Assembly (NCBI GenBank): GCA_000151295.1
Contig: GG745377.1
Location: forward strand, 132,739-166,620
Length of the DNA: 33,882 nucleotides
Reading direction: 5' to 3'
From: Allomyces macrogynus ATCC 38327
Lineage: Eukaryota; Blastocladiomycota; Blastocladiomycetes; Blastocladiales; Blastocladiaceae
In this document: in pieces, positions 1 through 9,730 of the stretch
Numbering within the stretch: the stretch's first letter is position 1
How the letters are laid out: every line of letters begins with the position of its first letter
The notes under the pieces: model-generated
What the model was told of the DNA's origin: nothing
What the model saw: the letters and a program-made list of their open reading frames with translations, nothing else
Databases searched by the model: none
Translations under genes and position numbers: made by a program

Positions 1-452
1 GCACCCGCACCCGCCGACGCGCCTCCCGCCGTCACCGCGCCGGCGCCGCCGGCAGCGCCGCCCAAGCCCGCAGTCGAGACGATCGCTCGGCACCCGTTCG
101 TCACGGTGCGCGTTGTTCCCGCGGGAACACCGCAAGAGGAAGTGGCTGCCGCGCTGTCGGCGTTTGGCACGCCGTCGCGCGTGATCATGGACGCGGAGAA
201 CATGTGTGCGATGGCCGAGTTTGCCAAGATCCCGGAGGCGCAGGCGGCGATTTCGGCGTGTCTCGTCGGGGGTGGCGTCGTCGTACAGGGGCGCGCGGTT
301 TCGGTACGCGTGGGCGCGCAATTGCGTGCAGCGGGAATCGTTGGTTCGACTCACCCAGTGTTGCATGGGTGGATGTGTAGGTTCATCCGGCCACGACGAA
401 TGAACTCAAGCGGTTCCTCGGGCTCATGGGGCTCGGCAAGCGGCAGCAGTAG
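1..452 (+). CDS. RNA-recognition-motif protein, 3' end (partial)
   Basis: The reading frame is open from the first base. It gives an Ala/Pro-rich linker (about 25 residues) followed by an RRM-like fold: a beta-1 strand (FVTVRVVP), a helix with FGTPSRV, an AMAEFAKIPEAQAAI segment resembling RNP1 plus helix 2, and a final GRAVSV strand. The spacing resembles PTB/hnRNP-L-type RRMs, which have weak RNP motifs. Read straight on, the frame runs into low-complexity sequence. An intron at 304-380 (gtacgc...gtgtag, 77 nt, phase 0) instead joins the RRM to a GC3-rich exon ending VHPATTNELKRFLGLMGL and stop TAG at 450-452; I prefer this model. The 5' part lies outside the window, so function beyond RNA binding is unknown. 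Confidence 0.6.
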
Positions 453-491
453 TAGCACGCCGCGCATTGGACGGACTCATGGTCTTCATTA

Positions 492-508
492 CCCCCCCCC
501 CCCCCCCC
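492..508. repeat. C homopolymer, 17 nt
   Basis: Uninterrupted run of 17 C, about 40 bp after the proposed stop of the RRM gene. One of four homopolymers of 16-18 nt in the window. Confidence 0.9.
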
Positions 509-1023
509 TTCTTTTCCCCAGTTTTTGCGTTTCGCTTGGTTCTCGATTGTATGGATGATGAATGCGGGGCGACATGTGGCCTGCCGACAACTCAAGCGAC
601 TCGACGCCAATGATGATGGTCAACCAAGCTCGCCCGACATACATGCTCTTGCGGTCCGCCCATGGTAATCCTCGAAGACTATTTCGACTCGTTTGCGATC
701 AATATCCATATGATCTGGCTGATGGCAAGCGCTGGTCAGGAGGCGCGCCGACCCCCCAATGGATCCGCGCCGTCATGACATGCTGTCTGTCGTCATTGGA
801 ATGGTTTTCGAGTTCGGTCTGCTTGTTCGTTCCGTTGTCGTCGTTTTTCTTCATTTGGTTTTCATTATTTTTCTTCCGGCACTTGGATGTCGCCTTCACG
901 TTGTCGTTGCCTTGGTTTGCTCCTTTCGTTTCTTTCCGCCGTTCCGCAGAAGTCTGAATCCGTGTCGATTCGAGGTTTTCGTTAATGAACACAAGAATGT
1001 GTACTCTTCTTGTTCCGAATTGC

Positions 1024-1081
1024 CGTGACAACGCTGGTCGTCTTGATGGTCTCGTGACAACGCTGGTCGCCTTAATGGTCT
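1024..1081 (+). repeat. Two-copy 29-bp direct tandem repeat
   Basis: Two adjacent 29-bp units beginning cgtgacaacgctggtcg and ending atggtct differ at two positions (gtcttg versus gccttaa-type changes). No coding meaning is visible. Confidence 0.8.
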
Positions 1082-1308
1082 GTTGGCAAAAAGATACACA
1101 GCTGGGACGACCCAGCTGGGCTCGGACAGCATGGAACCACTGTGGCCATTGGCTTCCCACTCTTCTCACACTTCCCATGCTCGCCCAAAACACCGCAGAA
1201 GGTCCAGAAACCACCGCCACGCCTCCACTGATACTTCAGTCCGAGCTCGGTGGTGCATCCGTCCCATCCACCGCATGCGATATTCCAAGGCAACCAACCA
1301 TCGCAATC

Positions 1309-1325
1309 AAAAAAAAAAAAAAAAA
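1309..1325 (+). repeat. A homopolymer, 17 nt, followed by A-rich tract
   Basis: Seventeen A followed by gaaaaaaagaaaaa. It lies about 220 bp beyond the stop of the F-box gene, which is on the opposite strand. It could be a decayed retrocopy tail, but no retroelement is recognisable beside it. Confidence 0.85.
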
Positions 1326-1549
1326 GAAAAAAAGAAAAATTGAAACACGCTTCAACGTGCTCGCGGCGGTTCGAGCACGATGATGCCAATATCGACTCGA
1401 GGCGCCCAGGCCTGCCCGATCTGCGGAGGGCTGAAGTGACACTTCACATGCATCAAAACGGCCGCGTCGGCCGCGCAAATCATATTTCAGCAATGCTCAA
1501 GGAGGCTAGCAGGTGTACTGGGCAGAAGCAAGAATCGTGGGCATCAAAA

Positions 1550-3331
1550 TTACAAAAAATCACCAAACATCCGCGCCCACTCTGCCGCATTCCTGTCAAC
1601 GTCATGCGACACATCAAAGGAGCCAAAACGCGCCGCCAACGCGGTCCAAACTGCAGCGGGCAAATCAACTGCATCGTTCCATTCGTGCATGCGCGGCCAG
1701 CCGGGCATCCGCACCTGTGCGACTGTGAGCATCACATCAATCATGATGGAACGGCACGCTGAGTCCAAGTACAGCTTGAGCACGCGCATCGACGGTGGAA
1801 GGTTCGTGATCCATGCGGCCACCTTCGCATCCCCGCCAACCGATTTCAATGCACGGGCGAGGTCCATGGTCAGGACGCGGACGGTCGGAGGGATCATGGG
1901 CAACTGGCCCTCAAACTCAAAGCCCAACGACAGGTCGAGATGCGTCAGCGCTGGCGGCCAAGCGTCGGTCAACTGCTCATCCAAGTCGGCCGCGGTCAGA
2001 CCATCGCCAGAGAGGACGAGCGACGCGAGGTTCGGTAGGAATGAGCGCTCAAGCACCGGTAGATCATCGCGTGAGAGGTTGACGTAGGACAGCTCGAGAT
2101 GAACAAGCGAGGCCGGCAGCAGTTTCAGAAGTGGGGTGGGAACTCGTCCTTGCTTCAAGACAAGATGCGTGAGCGTTGGGGCCAAGGGATTGGGCGTCAT
2201 TCGCAATGTCTTCGAGTCGAGAATCACTTCCATGTCAATCGTGAGCGATGTGGTGACCAGCGGCACACGGGGAAGCCAGACCGAATTCGAGAAGACTGCA
2301 AGCGACTGAACCGAATGCGGGAGACTGTTTGCCAGTTGGGCAATCGTAGCATCTTGTTCTTCGATGGTGAACGAGTCTTGCATGTCAAAGGTGTCCAGAA
2401 CCAAGTGCAGGTAGGGAAATCCCGAGCGCGGCAGCGCGACCATGACCAAATCCATCCCCTTGATGCTGCAATACTCGAACACAAGCATATACAGCTCAGC
2501 CAGGCACGGCAATCGCCGCACAAGGTCGGCAGCATTGCGCATCGCATACTCGCCCAGGTCAGCAAGCTTGAGGACCCTGAGCGAGGATGGGACAAGCGCA
2601 AAGAGAGCAGTCACCGCTGCAACTGATTTCGCGCGGTCCAGGGTCAGCGACTTGTTGAATGAGATGCAACATTCGCGAAGATGCGGGAGAGGGGAGCTGC
2701 CTCCTCCACCACAACTTCCAGGGGCAAGCATCACATCTTCCAACTTGTCCAGGACCAGCCTGACGATCGAACGCGGCATCTCAATCTTCCCAAAATCAAG
2801 GACGTGGCCGAGGCGCAGGTCCGTGCAATACACTGGCACGCCACCATTCGCCCAATCGTGCTTGGGACCAACTGCAGCAAAACGCCGAATCTGCGATTCC
2901 GGTACGTGTAGAAGCGACCAGTGCCGATCCGCCACGACAACAATATCAATATCAATGGGTTTGCATGCCATGGGCATGAGGAGGGAGCGGTCGGCCGCGC
3001 GCGGGAGCAAAATCAAGTGCCACGATGGCTGCATGAGGCTGGGGTCGAAATCGTTTGTTTGCTGGATCGTGCCGATCATCGCAGACTGGACGTTGACCGA
3101 GCCGGGCACATCGCCAGCAAAGCGAAATCCGTCCGGGTGGACGGCGTCCAATATGCTACCATTCTTGTCTGTGCGAATCGCGACATGCAGGCAGACTGCG
3201 TAGAAGGCTGGCGCAGCGAGAGCGAGCTGGAGAACAGCGCGGCGGTCATGGCAACAAAGCAACTCGGCGACGCGCTCTAAAATGTCATGCGGCAAGTCGT
3301 CGAGGGAGAACGGGGCGGTGGAGCTGGTCAT
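1550..3331 (-). CDS. F-box/leucine-rich-repeat-like protein
   Basis: Single exon, 593 residues from the ATG at 3331. An F-box lies right at the N-terminus (about residues 7-50: FSLDDLPHDILERVAELL, then a HDRRAVLQLALAAPAFY helix), the usual Skp1-binding module of SCF ubiquitin ligases. The rest is Leu-rich with irregular LRR-like strands such as LPHLRECCISF, LRVLKLADLGEYA, PTLTHLVLKQG, LVHLELSYVNLS and LTHLDLSLGF, typical of fungal F-box/LRR proteins that bind substrates through the repeats. The frame extends upstream without another ATG, so 3331 is the first possible AUG; the extension (3332-3406) is repeat-like gcttgccactg sequence. Substrate unknown. A fragment of a paralogue lies inverted just upstream (3656-3945). 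Confidence 0.8.
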   Translation of the reverse strand: MTSSTAPFSLDDLPHDILERVAELLCCHDRRAVLQLALAAPAFYAVCLHVAIRTDKNGSILDAVHPDGFRFAGDVPGSVNVQSAMIGTIQQTNDFDPSLMQPSWHLILLPRAADRSLLMPMACKPIDIDIVVVADRHWSLLHVPESQIRRFAAVGPKHDWANGGVPVYCTDLRLGHVLDFGKIEMPRSIVRLVLDKLEDVMLAPGSCGGGGSSPLPHLRECCISFNKSLTLDRAKSVAAVTALFALVPSSLRVLKLADLGEYAMRNAADLVRRLPCLAELYMLVFEYCSIKGMDLVMVALPRSGFPYLHLVLDTFDMQDSFTIEEQDATIAQLANSLPHSVQSLAVFSNSVWLPRVPLVTTSLTIDMEVILDSKTLRMTPNPLAPTLTHLVLKQGRVPTPLLKLLPASLVHLELSYVNLSRDDLPVLERSFLPNLASLVLSGDGLTAADLDEQLTDAWPPALTHLDLSLGFEFEGQLPMIPPTVRVLTMDLARALKSVGGDAKVAAWITNLPPSMRVLKLYLDSACRSIMIDVMLTVAQVRMPGWPRMHEWNDAVDLPAAVWTALAARFGSFDVSHDVDRNAAEWARMFGDFL

Positions 3332-3655
3332 ATTGATTGGTGCTTGTATGTATCGTTGACAGGAGCGGCTTGCGGCTGCTTGCCACTGCTTGCCGCTGTC
3401 TGCCACTTGCAGCCTGGCAACAACACAAACTCTAGACAGGAAGGCCCTCGCTTTCTCCGGTATGGACAGCCAGTCAGCAGCAACGTCGTGGGTGTTGACG
3501 ACGGTTGTGGTGTCCTGTGCGATATCACAGCATCAAGCGCTCACACAACTGCACCAGTTCCCCTGACTGCGCCTTCGCCTCGTTCTCTCAATTTCGACAC
3601 GAGTGACCTTTTTGGGACAACCAGCATGTCCACTTCTGCCGGCCCACTGTGTCCA

Positions 3656-3945
3656 CAACTTGCGGCCGACTTGGACCAGCACTTGACTGGCGCCTGGCTA
3701 TCGATGCTGACGCATCTCGACCTGTCTTCGGGTTTTGAATTCGAGGGCCACCTGCCCATGATCCCTCCCAGTGTTCGTGTCCTGACCATGGACTTTGCGC
3801 GTGCTTTGACCGCATCCAGTGGCGACGCGATGGTTGCAGGATGGATCACGTCCCTCCCGCCATCATTGTGCGTGCCCAAGCTTTACCTAAACTCAACGTT
3901 CAGCAACATCTATGCCGACGTTATTGTCACGGGCGCGCGCACGCT
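3656..3945 (+). pseudogene. Inverted fragment of the F-box/LRR gene
   Basis: The plus-strand translation matches the C-terminal LRR part of the neighbouring F-box gene almost residue for residue: AADLDQHLTGAW against AADLDEQLTDAW, then LTHLDLSSGFEFEGHLPMIPP against LTHLDLSLGFEFEGQLPMIPP, then VRVLTMDFARAL and GWITSLPPSL. The matching part of the intact gene is about 1720-2000 on the minus strand. No F-box or N-terminal repeats are present, so this is a partial, inverted duplicate. It may have been captured by a downstream transcript (see the exon at 4195-4391). Confidence 0.75.
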
Positions 3946-4194
3946 CCAACATGATCGTTCCTGTTGTCATCTGTTTCTGCGACGTGATTGCCATTGTCGC
4001 CGTGTGCACATCGGCCGATGGGCCGGAACATCGTTGACGGCGACTACACAGGGGACGCTGTCGTGTACTTCAGCAAGTTCCGCCAAGCTGCCTGCTATGC
4101 GTGGCAACGAGTACGCGTCGCACTCGCCACACAATCAGTCAATCGCGATCGCCGTGCCCTAAAACGAATCGCTTCCACGGATCCCCGTCTCCAG

Positions 4195-4391
4195 GGCGCT
4201 CAAAATTGCGTGCCGCATGCACGCCCGCGACATGGCCATGTTCAAGTTCCTCAGCGACCGCGGGTCGGACGGGTCGACGGCCGGGACGCGCTCGACTGAT
4301 GCCGGGTACAAGTGGTTCAAGACGGGCATCACGATGGGCATGGGCGACGCCAATGCCGACGCTTACCTCAAGACGATGAACAAGGCCAACA
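4195..4391 (+). CDS. Unidentified coding exon
   Basis: A short frame with strong G/C third positions encodes KIACRMHARDMAMFKFLSDRG, then TAGTRSTDAGYKWFKTG and DANADAYLKTMNKAN. It is flanked by a good acceptor (gtctccag) and donor (gtacgt), with a plausible 69-nt intron to 4460. If the upstream donor at about 4111 (gtacgc) is used, the exon joins in frame to the plus-strand frame that also carries the F-box fragment. I do not recognise the protein, and start and stop are unresolved. It may be a genuine small gene or an exon of a chimeric one; a few residues overlap the decayed end of family member A on the other strand. Confidence 0.35.
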
Positions 4392-4444
4392 GTACGTTGT
4401 TGCGCTCTTGCTCGCTCCTGCTGCATTGTTCTTGTGCGCGGTGG

Positions 4445-5919
4445 TCACTGACACCAGCAGACCCGGGACCCCACCAATGCCGACGGGACAAGATTGCCCG
4501 AGGTGAGGCACGCGTAGGCCGACTGTTTGGCCGGGAGCAGGACGTGGCCCATGAAGTCCACGACGCCGTCGTCGATTTTGTATGCGCGCAATGACGCCGA
4601 AATGGTCTTGGCCGCGTCGGCCATAGACATGAGCAGGTTGAGCACAAGGAAGATGGGTCGGCGCGTGGGGATGAGCGCTGGCGGGCCCACCTACATTTGA
4701 TCGCGGACTAGGGTGTTAGTCTTGCCGAAGGCCAACGGCGGCAGTGAGCCAAGAGAATGCGGACCTCAATCAGGGCACCGCCCAGGACCATCGTGCTCCA
4801 GCGAAGAAAGTGCGGCAAAATGGTCGCCGCGTCCTTGCCACTAGAAACGCTAGAACAGCAGAATCTTAGAATGAGAACAATTTCCTGCGTCTTCTCCACC
4901 AGATGGCCCAAGCGGCAAATGAGCCAGACGCACCTTTTGCTTGATGCCATCACAACATGCCCACGTAGCGTCTGCGGGTCCAAGCTCACCTCGGTTATTC
5001 CGCATATGTCCCGGAACACGTCCGCGAGCGCCGCCTGCCACTGCCCATGATGCCCATGTTGCGGCGTGCGCGATACTCGTAGCGCGATCTTGAAGGTCGT
5101 CATCCCAGGCACCACATTATGAGTCGGCGGTAGAGAACTACCATGGACAGTTGGCGCGGCAGGTGCGATGCCCATATCGTTGTAGTCCCCTCTCCGCCGC
5201 GCCTTCTTGCGGCTATCGTGGGGCGGAGAGGGTGACCGCGACGCGCGTCGATGGTTTGGTGGGGGAGAACAAAAATATGGATAAACGAGCGCACTGTGCG
5301 CACCAGCGTCTGCTCCAGCACGGATCTCGGCGTCAGGAGTAGGCGACAACTCCACGAAATTCTGCCGTGCGACGCGTTCCACGACCCCAACCTCGTCGAC
5401 ACCATCTGACGGCACACTGTCGGTGTGTGCGTTGGCACTGAGCGTCGACGTGCGCGTCGTTGATCACAAGCTCGGCGCGTTAGAACCACGCTCGTCGTCG
5501 TCAAAACCGAGCCCAAAGCACCATGCACTCCCGTCTTCGTTAATACTGGCTCCGGTACGAGCGGCGGTGTCGCGGGTGTGGGGACCGCTTCCTCTTCAAA
5601 CGCAATCGCGGCCACGCAGAGCGGTTCGTGGCACCGCTCGGAGAGCAGGTGCGTCGCACATGGGCACGACGACGGGAACCGCGCCGGCCTGCCGCACGTG
5701 CCGCGCTAGCCGGTCGGCGAGCGGAATGACGGCGCGGATCAGGAGCAGGCCAGCGGCCGAGAACGAGTAGGTCGTATCGACGAGGGCATTGAGCGGCGCG
5801 ATCGGCGTGCCGGATCTGCTTGGAACGACAAACGGTCCGTGGATCGCCACGTGCGGCACAGCCGCCGCCGCGGCAACGGCGGGCGCTTGATGGAACCGAA
5901 GCGTGACGTGAATGTCGAA
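4445..5919 (-). pseudogene. RS/RRM repeat-family member A (disrupted)
   Basis: Blocks of the family occur in order on the minus strand. The N-terminal block (5919-5600) has FDIHVTLRF, then AIHGPFVV, LNALVD, GLLLIRAVIPLADRLARHVR and AGAVPVV. A short basic/Ser segment follows (RRASRSPSPPHDSRKKARRR, near 5220). Next comes the FKIALRVSRTP...WQAALADVFRDICGI...GHVVMASSK block, an exon ending STMVLGGALIE, and an RRM-like start RRPIFLVLNLL. Exons after the RVSR block splice as in member C (phase 2, then phase 0). The reading frame changes at least twice between the N block and the Ser/Arg segment. The acceptor before FDIH reads ctg, where members C, E and F have tag. It looks like a decaying copy. 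Confidence 0.65.
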
Positions 5920-6536
5920 CAGGTACGTCGAGAATATGCAATTCGAGCACAATCGTCGGTGGGGAAGCGTGGCGAGGAGCGGAACGGCAACAAAGGATCA
6001 CGGTGGGCTCTTCAGCATCGCGTGAATACAAACATCTTCATCGCAATCCATGGTGGAGATGCTCGAGCGACGGGCCGGCAGCGACGGTGCCGAGTGCAGC
6101 GGCTCGAGCGTGAGCCGGTGCGGTGAGTCGGGGCTTGATGTTGTTGGAGAATGAGATCAGCAGTACGAGCAGGAGATCAGCACGGGCATGAAATAAGCTC
6201 GGGCAATATTTGGACCTTGACCGCGCGCTCTGACACGACAACCGTCTCAAACTGAACGGCGCGATGTGGTTGCGGCGGTCTCGCTCGGTGTGAAGTGAGT
6301 GACCTTGCCGCGCGCATGACCGCGATGGGACGCTTGTCTCGACGGCTAACGCCTGCCAAACCAGTATCTGTTCCCGACAGGGGCAGGGGTGTCGCTCGGC
6401 GTTGCTCGTGGACACTTTGGCCTTTTTTGCGATGACACAAGTCTCAAAACGCAACGAGACAAATCATATCGATGCGGGCCTGTAACCGAAGAAGCTGTCT
6501 TTTGGAAATGTCGATAACCTAACCCCGATTGAGAAA

Positions 6537-6785
6537 TCAACCATGACGTTTGCAGCGCTGATCTTTAGCTTGCGCGTGTGGAGGAATACACAGCTCCAGT
6601 TGATCCTTCAACATCACCAGTCGCTGCAACATAATGTTCCGCCTGTGCTCGACATCACGATCCTGGACCGGACTCAAGTGCGCCACGTTCAGCTCCGCGC
6701 GTCCTTTGCCAACCAAGTCGATGCCAGCAGCCCGCACGGTGCTGACCAATTCGTCAACCGCGCCTCCGCTCACCGGATGGCGCAA
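6537..6785 (-). other. Coding-like minus-strand segment, unidentified
   Basis: An open segment with G/C-rich third positions encodes VSGGAVDELVSTVRAAGIDL, NVAHLSPVQDRDVEHRRN and IMLQRLVMLKDQLELCIPP before stop. It lacks an obvious ATG, and the sequence just upstream on its strand stays open without a clear splice signal. I do not recognise it. It may be the terminal exon of a gene or a remnant. Confidence 0.3.
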
Positions 6786-7140
6786 GTATGCGGCAGAGGT
6801 ATTGGATCGTGATCTCTTCCCGCAATGAACATGCCTTGAACAATGATGACCGGCCTTTGTGCCGGCCAGGAACTTCGTGCAGCAGGTGCAACGGGCCGCG
6901 CCTTGGCGTCGACCGTATGGGTGGAGAAGAAGGCCGACAAGCGAGTGAATGCAATTAGACTAATCCCGTGCTGCTTTTCGTCGCGGCTCTAGTTTAAACA
7001 AAAGCCGGGGGAGCCACCTGTACGTGACCACTATGCATTTCTCGCTTTCTAGCGCACGGATTGACGGAATGTCTTCGTGGCTTTTTCAGAACTGGTACTG
7101 CTGTCGAGAGCGCTGTGTATACGTCGTGACATTGCGCTGA

Positions 7141-7658
7141 CTGCTGTATCCGGCCGACCACCGCCCTCATCGGCCTGCTGCAGCCTTCCTCGTCCTCCAT
7201 GAGTTTACGGCTGTCGTCCCGCTCCCGATCGTGTACTACGGCTTGACCTGGGCTGGGCTGAGCGTGCCCGTGCCTGAATCTCTTCTCGAAGGTGTGCAGG
7301 CTGGCATGTTTACTTCGAGTGCTGCCGTGACGCTGACCAACTCTGTTTGTGCAAACAGAAAGCAACGCCAAGATCCGCCGCGTGATCAAGTACTATGGGT
7401 GGGACATTGAGCCCAATTCGCAGGTCATGGTCAACATGGTCGCCACCTACGCGATCGTCAAGGCCCTGATGCCGCTGCGGCTCGCTGCAAGGTACGGCTC
7501 TGGTTGAACCAACGTCGAGCCCACGGGCCATCTTTTCTCACCTCCAACGCTCTCGTTGATGTAGTGTGGCCATGACGCCTGGTCTTGCCCGCATCATGGA
7601 TCGCGCGTTGCATCGCGTGCGCGAGTGTCGCCGTGCACCATCAGGGCCCAGTCCGTGA
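7141..7658 (+). CDS. Small membrane protein, DUF1279/mitochondrial type (5' end unresolved)
   Basis: Three exons fit perfectly in frame: up to 7291, 7359-7491 and 7565-7658, with introns 7292-7358 (67 nt) and 7492-7564 (73 nt). The product contains HRPAAAFLVLHEFTAVVPLP, a membrane stretch (IVYYGLTWAGL), a hydrophilic loop ending IRRVIKYYGWD, and an amphipathic/hydrophobic helix MVATYAIVKALMPLRLAA followed by AMTPGLARIMDRA. This pattern resembles fungal mitochondrial membrane proteins of the DUF1279/FAM210-like group; the family name is from memory and uncertain. A TGA at 7138-7140 closes the frame upstream, and no acceptor AG lies between it and HRPAAAF, so the 5' end is missing, frameshifted or wrongly assembled. 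The gene sits between members A and B on the opposite strand. Confidence 0.55.
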
Positions 7659-7959
7659 TATTCCGAAATATAGAGTCGGTTGATATTGAAGTCTCTGCTG
7701 CCCGTGTTTTGCCAATATCCTCGTTTACTCTGCACGCACAACGATGCAATCCCCGTTCATGACCACTTGCACTCCTTGATGAGTATTGAAGTGCAGCAGA
7801 ATGCTCCTGGGATTACTCTCCACCATAAGTGATTCTGGTTCTAGCTCCCGGACAGCTAACAACCGAGGGGATGGACATGGGTCACTGCAGCGTCCAATGA
7901 ACCAGACTCAATTCGCAACAGGGGGGCGGTAGCCCGTTTTGAACGCAAACTACAGAAAT

Positions 7960-9390
7960 GACCTCGAGGCCGCCGCACCCGCTCAACCCCGTACTGCACA
8001 GACTCCACGTTGAACCGCACCCCGCGGGTGCATACGCCCACAGGTATGTGGGCAGCACGCGCGGGTCGAGCCGCGAATCGTCGTGGCCAGTGGCCGCATT
8101 GGCCAATCGTCCTTGGCCGAGCCCGACAAGAGATTGGCGCCGGGCCGCGGGCGGAGCGCAAATGCATTGCGCAAGTGCAGCGGCGTGACGGCAGCGGCGG
8201 GCAGAGCCACGCACCCGCCCTGCTCATTTACGGCCGACTTGTGCTTGGACCTGTCAGCAATTGCAGCGCATGCTACTCCCCCCCCCCCCCCCCCCATTCA
8301 ATTCCCGGTGACACGTACCTGTCCTCCGTGGGTGCCAGCACGACCCGGCCCCGGCCTTGCTCAAGATCAAAATCGAGCTTGACGGTTCGGCCCAGGTCGC
8401 GGAGCACGTAGGTGAGCGTCGTTTCCCACCATTCGGGCCGCGGCGGGCGCGACACGCGCATGATCAATTCAACGTGGTTGTCTGATGAGACCGCCGTGCT
8501 GGGCGAGCGAGACTAGCGACGATGCTTGGGCGAACGCGACCGCACGCGGGTTGACCGTGACGAGTGCCGCGGAGAGGACGCGCGACGAGGTCGCGACCGG
8601 GATCGTGACCGCGACATGGAGCGCGGGCGACGGTGAGCGTGCCGGGACCGGGATTGGGACCATGAGCGCGGGCGTGAGCGTGACCGACGACGGTGTCAAT
8701 GCGACGATGACCGCTGGTGGCGGTGCCGGCGGTAGTGGCAGGATGAGCGTGACGAAGACCGCGAGCGCGACCGCGAGCGCGCACGTGGGATGGACGCGAC
8801 CCGCGACTTGGGAGGCGACTGCCTCCTGGGGTGCACAGACGATGTCGCGCCCTTGGGGGCGATATCAGGAGCAGAGCCAACAGGGCGAGCGAGCGGTTCG
8901 ATGGTCGGCCCAACCGACTCGGCGCTCTACGAATCAGCAACGTGAGCTGCCACCGATTCATGCGCGCAACGGCCGGGTACGAGCAACATCATACCGGACC
9001 AGGTACCGTTGCGGTTGTTGCTGGTGGGACCCAGCTGGCCCAGCTGGCCAGCGACGGCATCGGCATGGGTATCTGAGCAAGTGTCGGCGCGAACATCGGC
9101 ACGACAAGCGGTCCACCAGGCCCCTTCCCCCACGTTGGCGTACTGGACGCATAAGGAGCTGTCGGTGCGTGGATCGGGGCCACCACGGGTTCGGCGCCCG
9201 CGTCCCGTACGCGCTGGGCCAGATCGTTTGCGAGCGAGATGAAAGATTAGATCAGCGCGAGGGCCTCGGGCGAATATTGCCGCGTCACGTCGAGCAGCGT
9301 GTCCAGAAGCGGCGATCCAATGAGCGACGCGGTGTGCTCTGTGGCATGTTTGGGCGCGTTGAATGCAACAAGTGGCTGGCCTCGAGAACT
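7960..9390 (-). pseudogene. RS/RRM repeat-family member B (two in-frame stops)
   Basis: N block: SLIGSPLLDTLLDVTRQYSP then EALALI, followed by an in-frame TAA (9247-9249) exactly where the other members have Arg in GLALIRxLMPL; the frame continues SFISLANDLAQRVRDAGAEP. A Pro/Ala-rich stretch and a strong Arg-Ser region follow (SRSRSRSRPRRASSPRHSSR near 8600), interrupted by an in-frame TAG (8513-8515) inside RSPKHRR*SRSPS. The same frame then continues into MRVSRPPRPEWWETTLTYVLRDL...GRVVLAPTED. A donor (gtacgtg) and an acceptor after an intron carrying the C18 run match the family intron phase. The RRM part is not clearly recognisable. Two single nonsense codons in an otherwise aligned frame argue for a recent pseudogene. 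Confidence 0.7.
8278..8295. repeat. C homopolymer, 18 nt
   Basis: Eighteen consecutive C (G on the coding strand) inside the proposed intron of family member B. Confidence 0.9.
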
Positions 9391-9730
9391 CGGCTGCTGT
9401 GAGCGCCAGTGTTAAGTGTCCGAGACTGATCGGTTGTGATCTTCCTGGCTCTCACTTTATTGATCCGCTTTGCTGAAATGGTGGCGGTCCGTCCTTCAAC
9501 TCGCCAGTCTCAGCTCAAAACAAGTGGAGAGCGCCGAGAAGACCGGTCTTTCTCGTGTCAGGCACGATGCGTGCCGAAATGATGTTGCGCTGAACCGGAA
9601 CAATGAAAGGTAACAAGGGCGGTTCGTCTCAAAAGTGATCGACAGCGACTTGACAAGAACATCAAGAAAAACAGGACGGCGGCGGGAAGCGAGAGCCGCC
9701 GTGGATCGTAAACGTCATGGTTACGGCCAA

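Larger units (their letters stand above)
453..1549. other. Gene-free stretch with simple repeats
   Basis: I see no reading frame with the G/C third-position bias of the neighbouring genes. The stretch holds a C17 run, a two-copy 29-bp tandem repeat and an A17 run, listed separately. It separates the end of the RRM gene from the convergent F-box gene. Confidence 0.5.

Noticed and set aside
1309..1340. A17 tract as the poly-A tail of a retrotransposon
   Set aside because: No reverse transcriptase, target-site duplication or element body was found next to it.
4445..4690. Minus-strand stretch ending VVDFMGHVLL looked like Rab GDP-dissociation inhibitor
   Set aside because: The preceding RRPIFLVLNLL and the splice context match the RRM of family member C, so it is the RRM remnant of member A.
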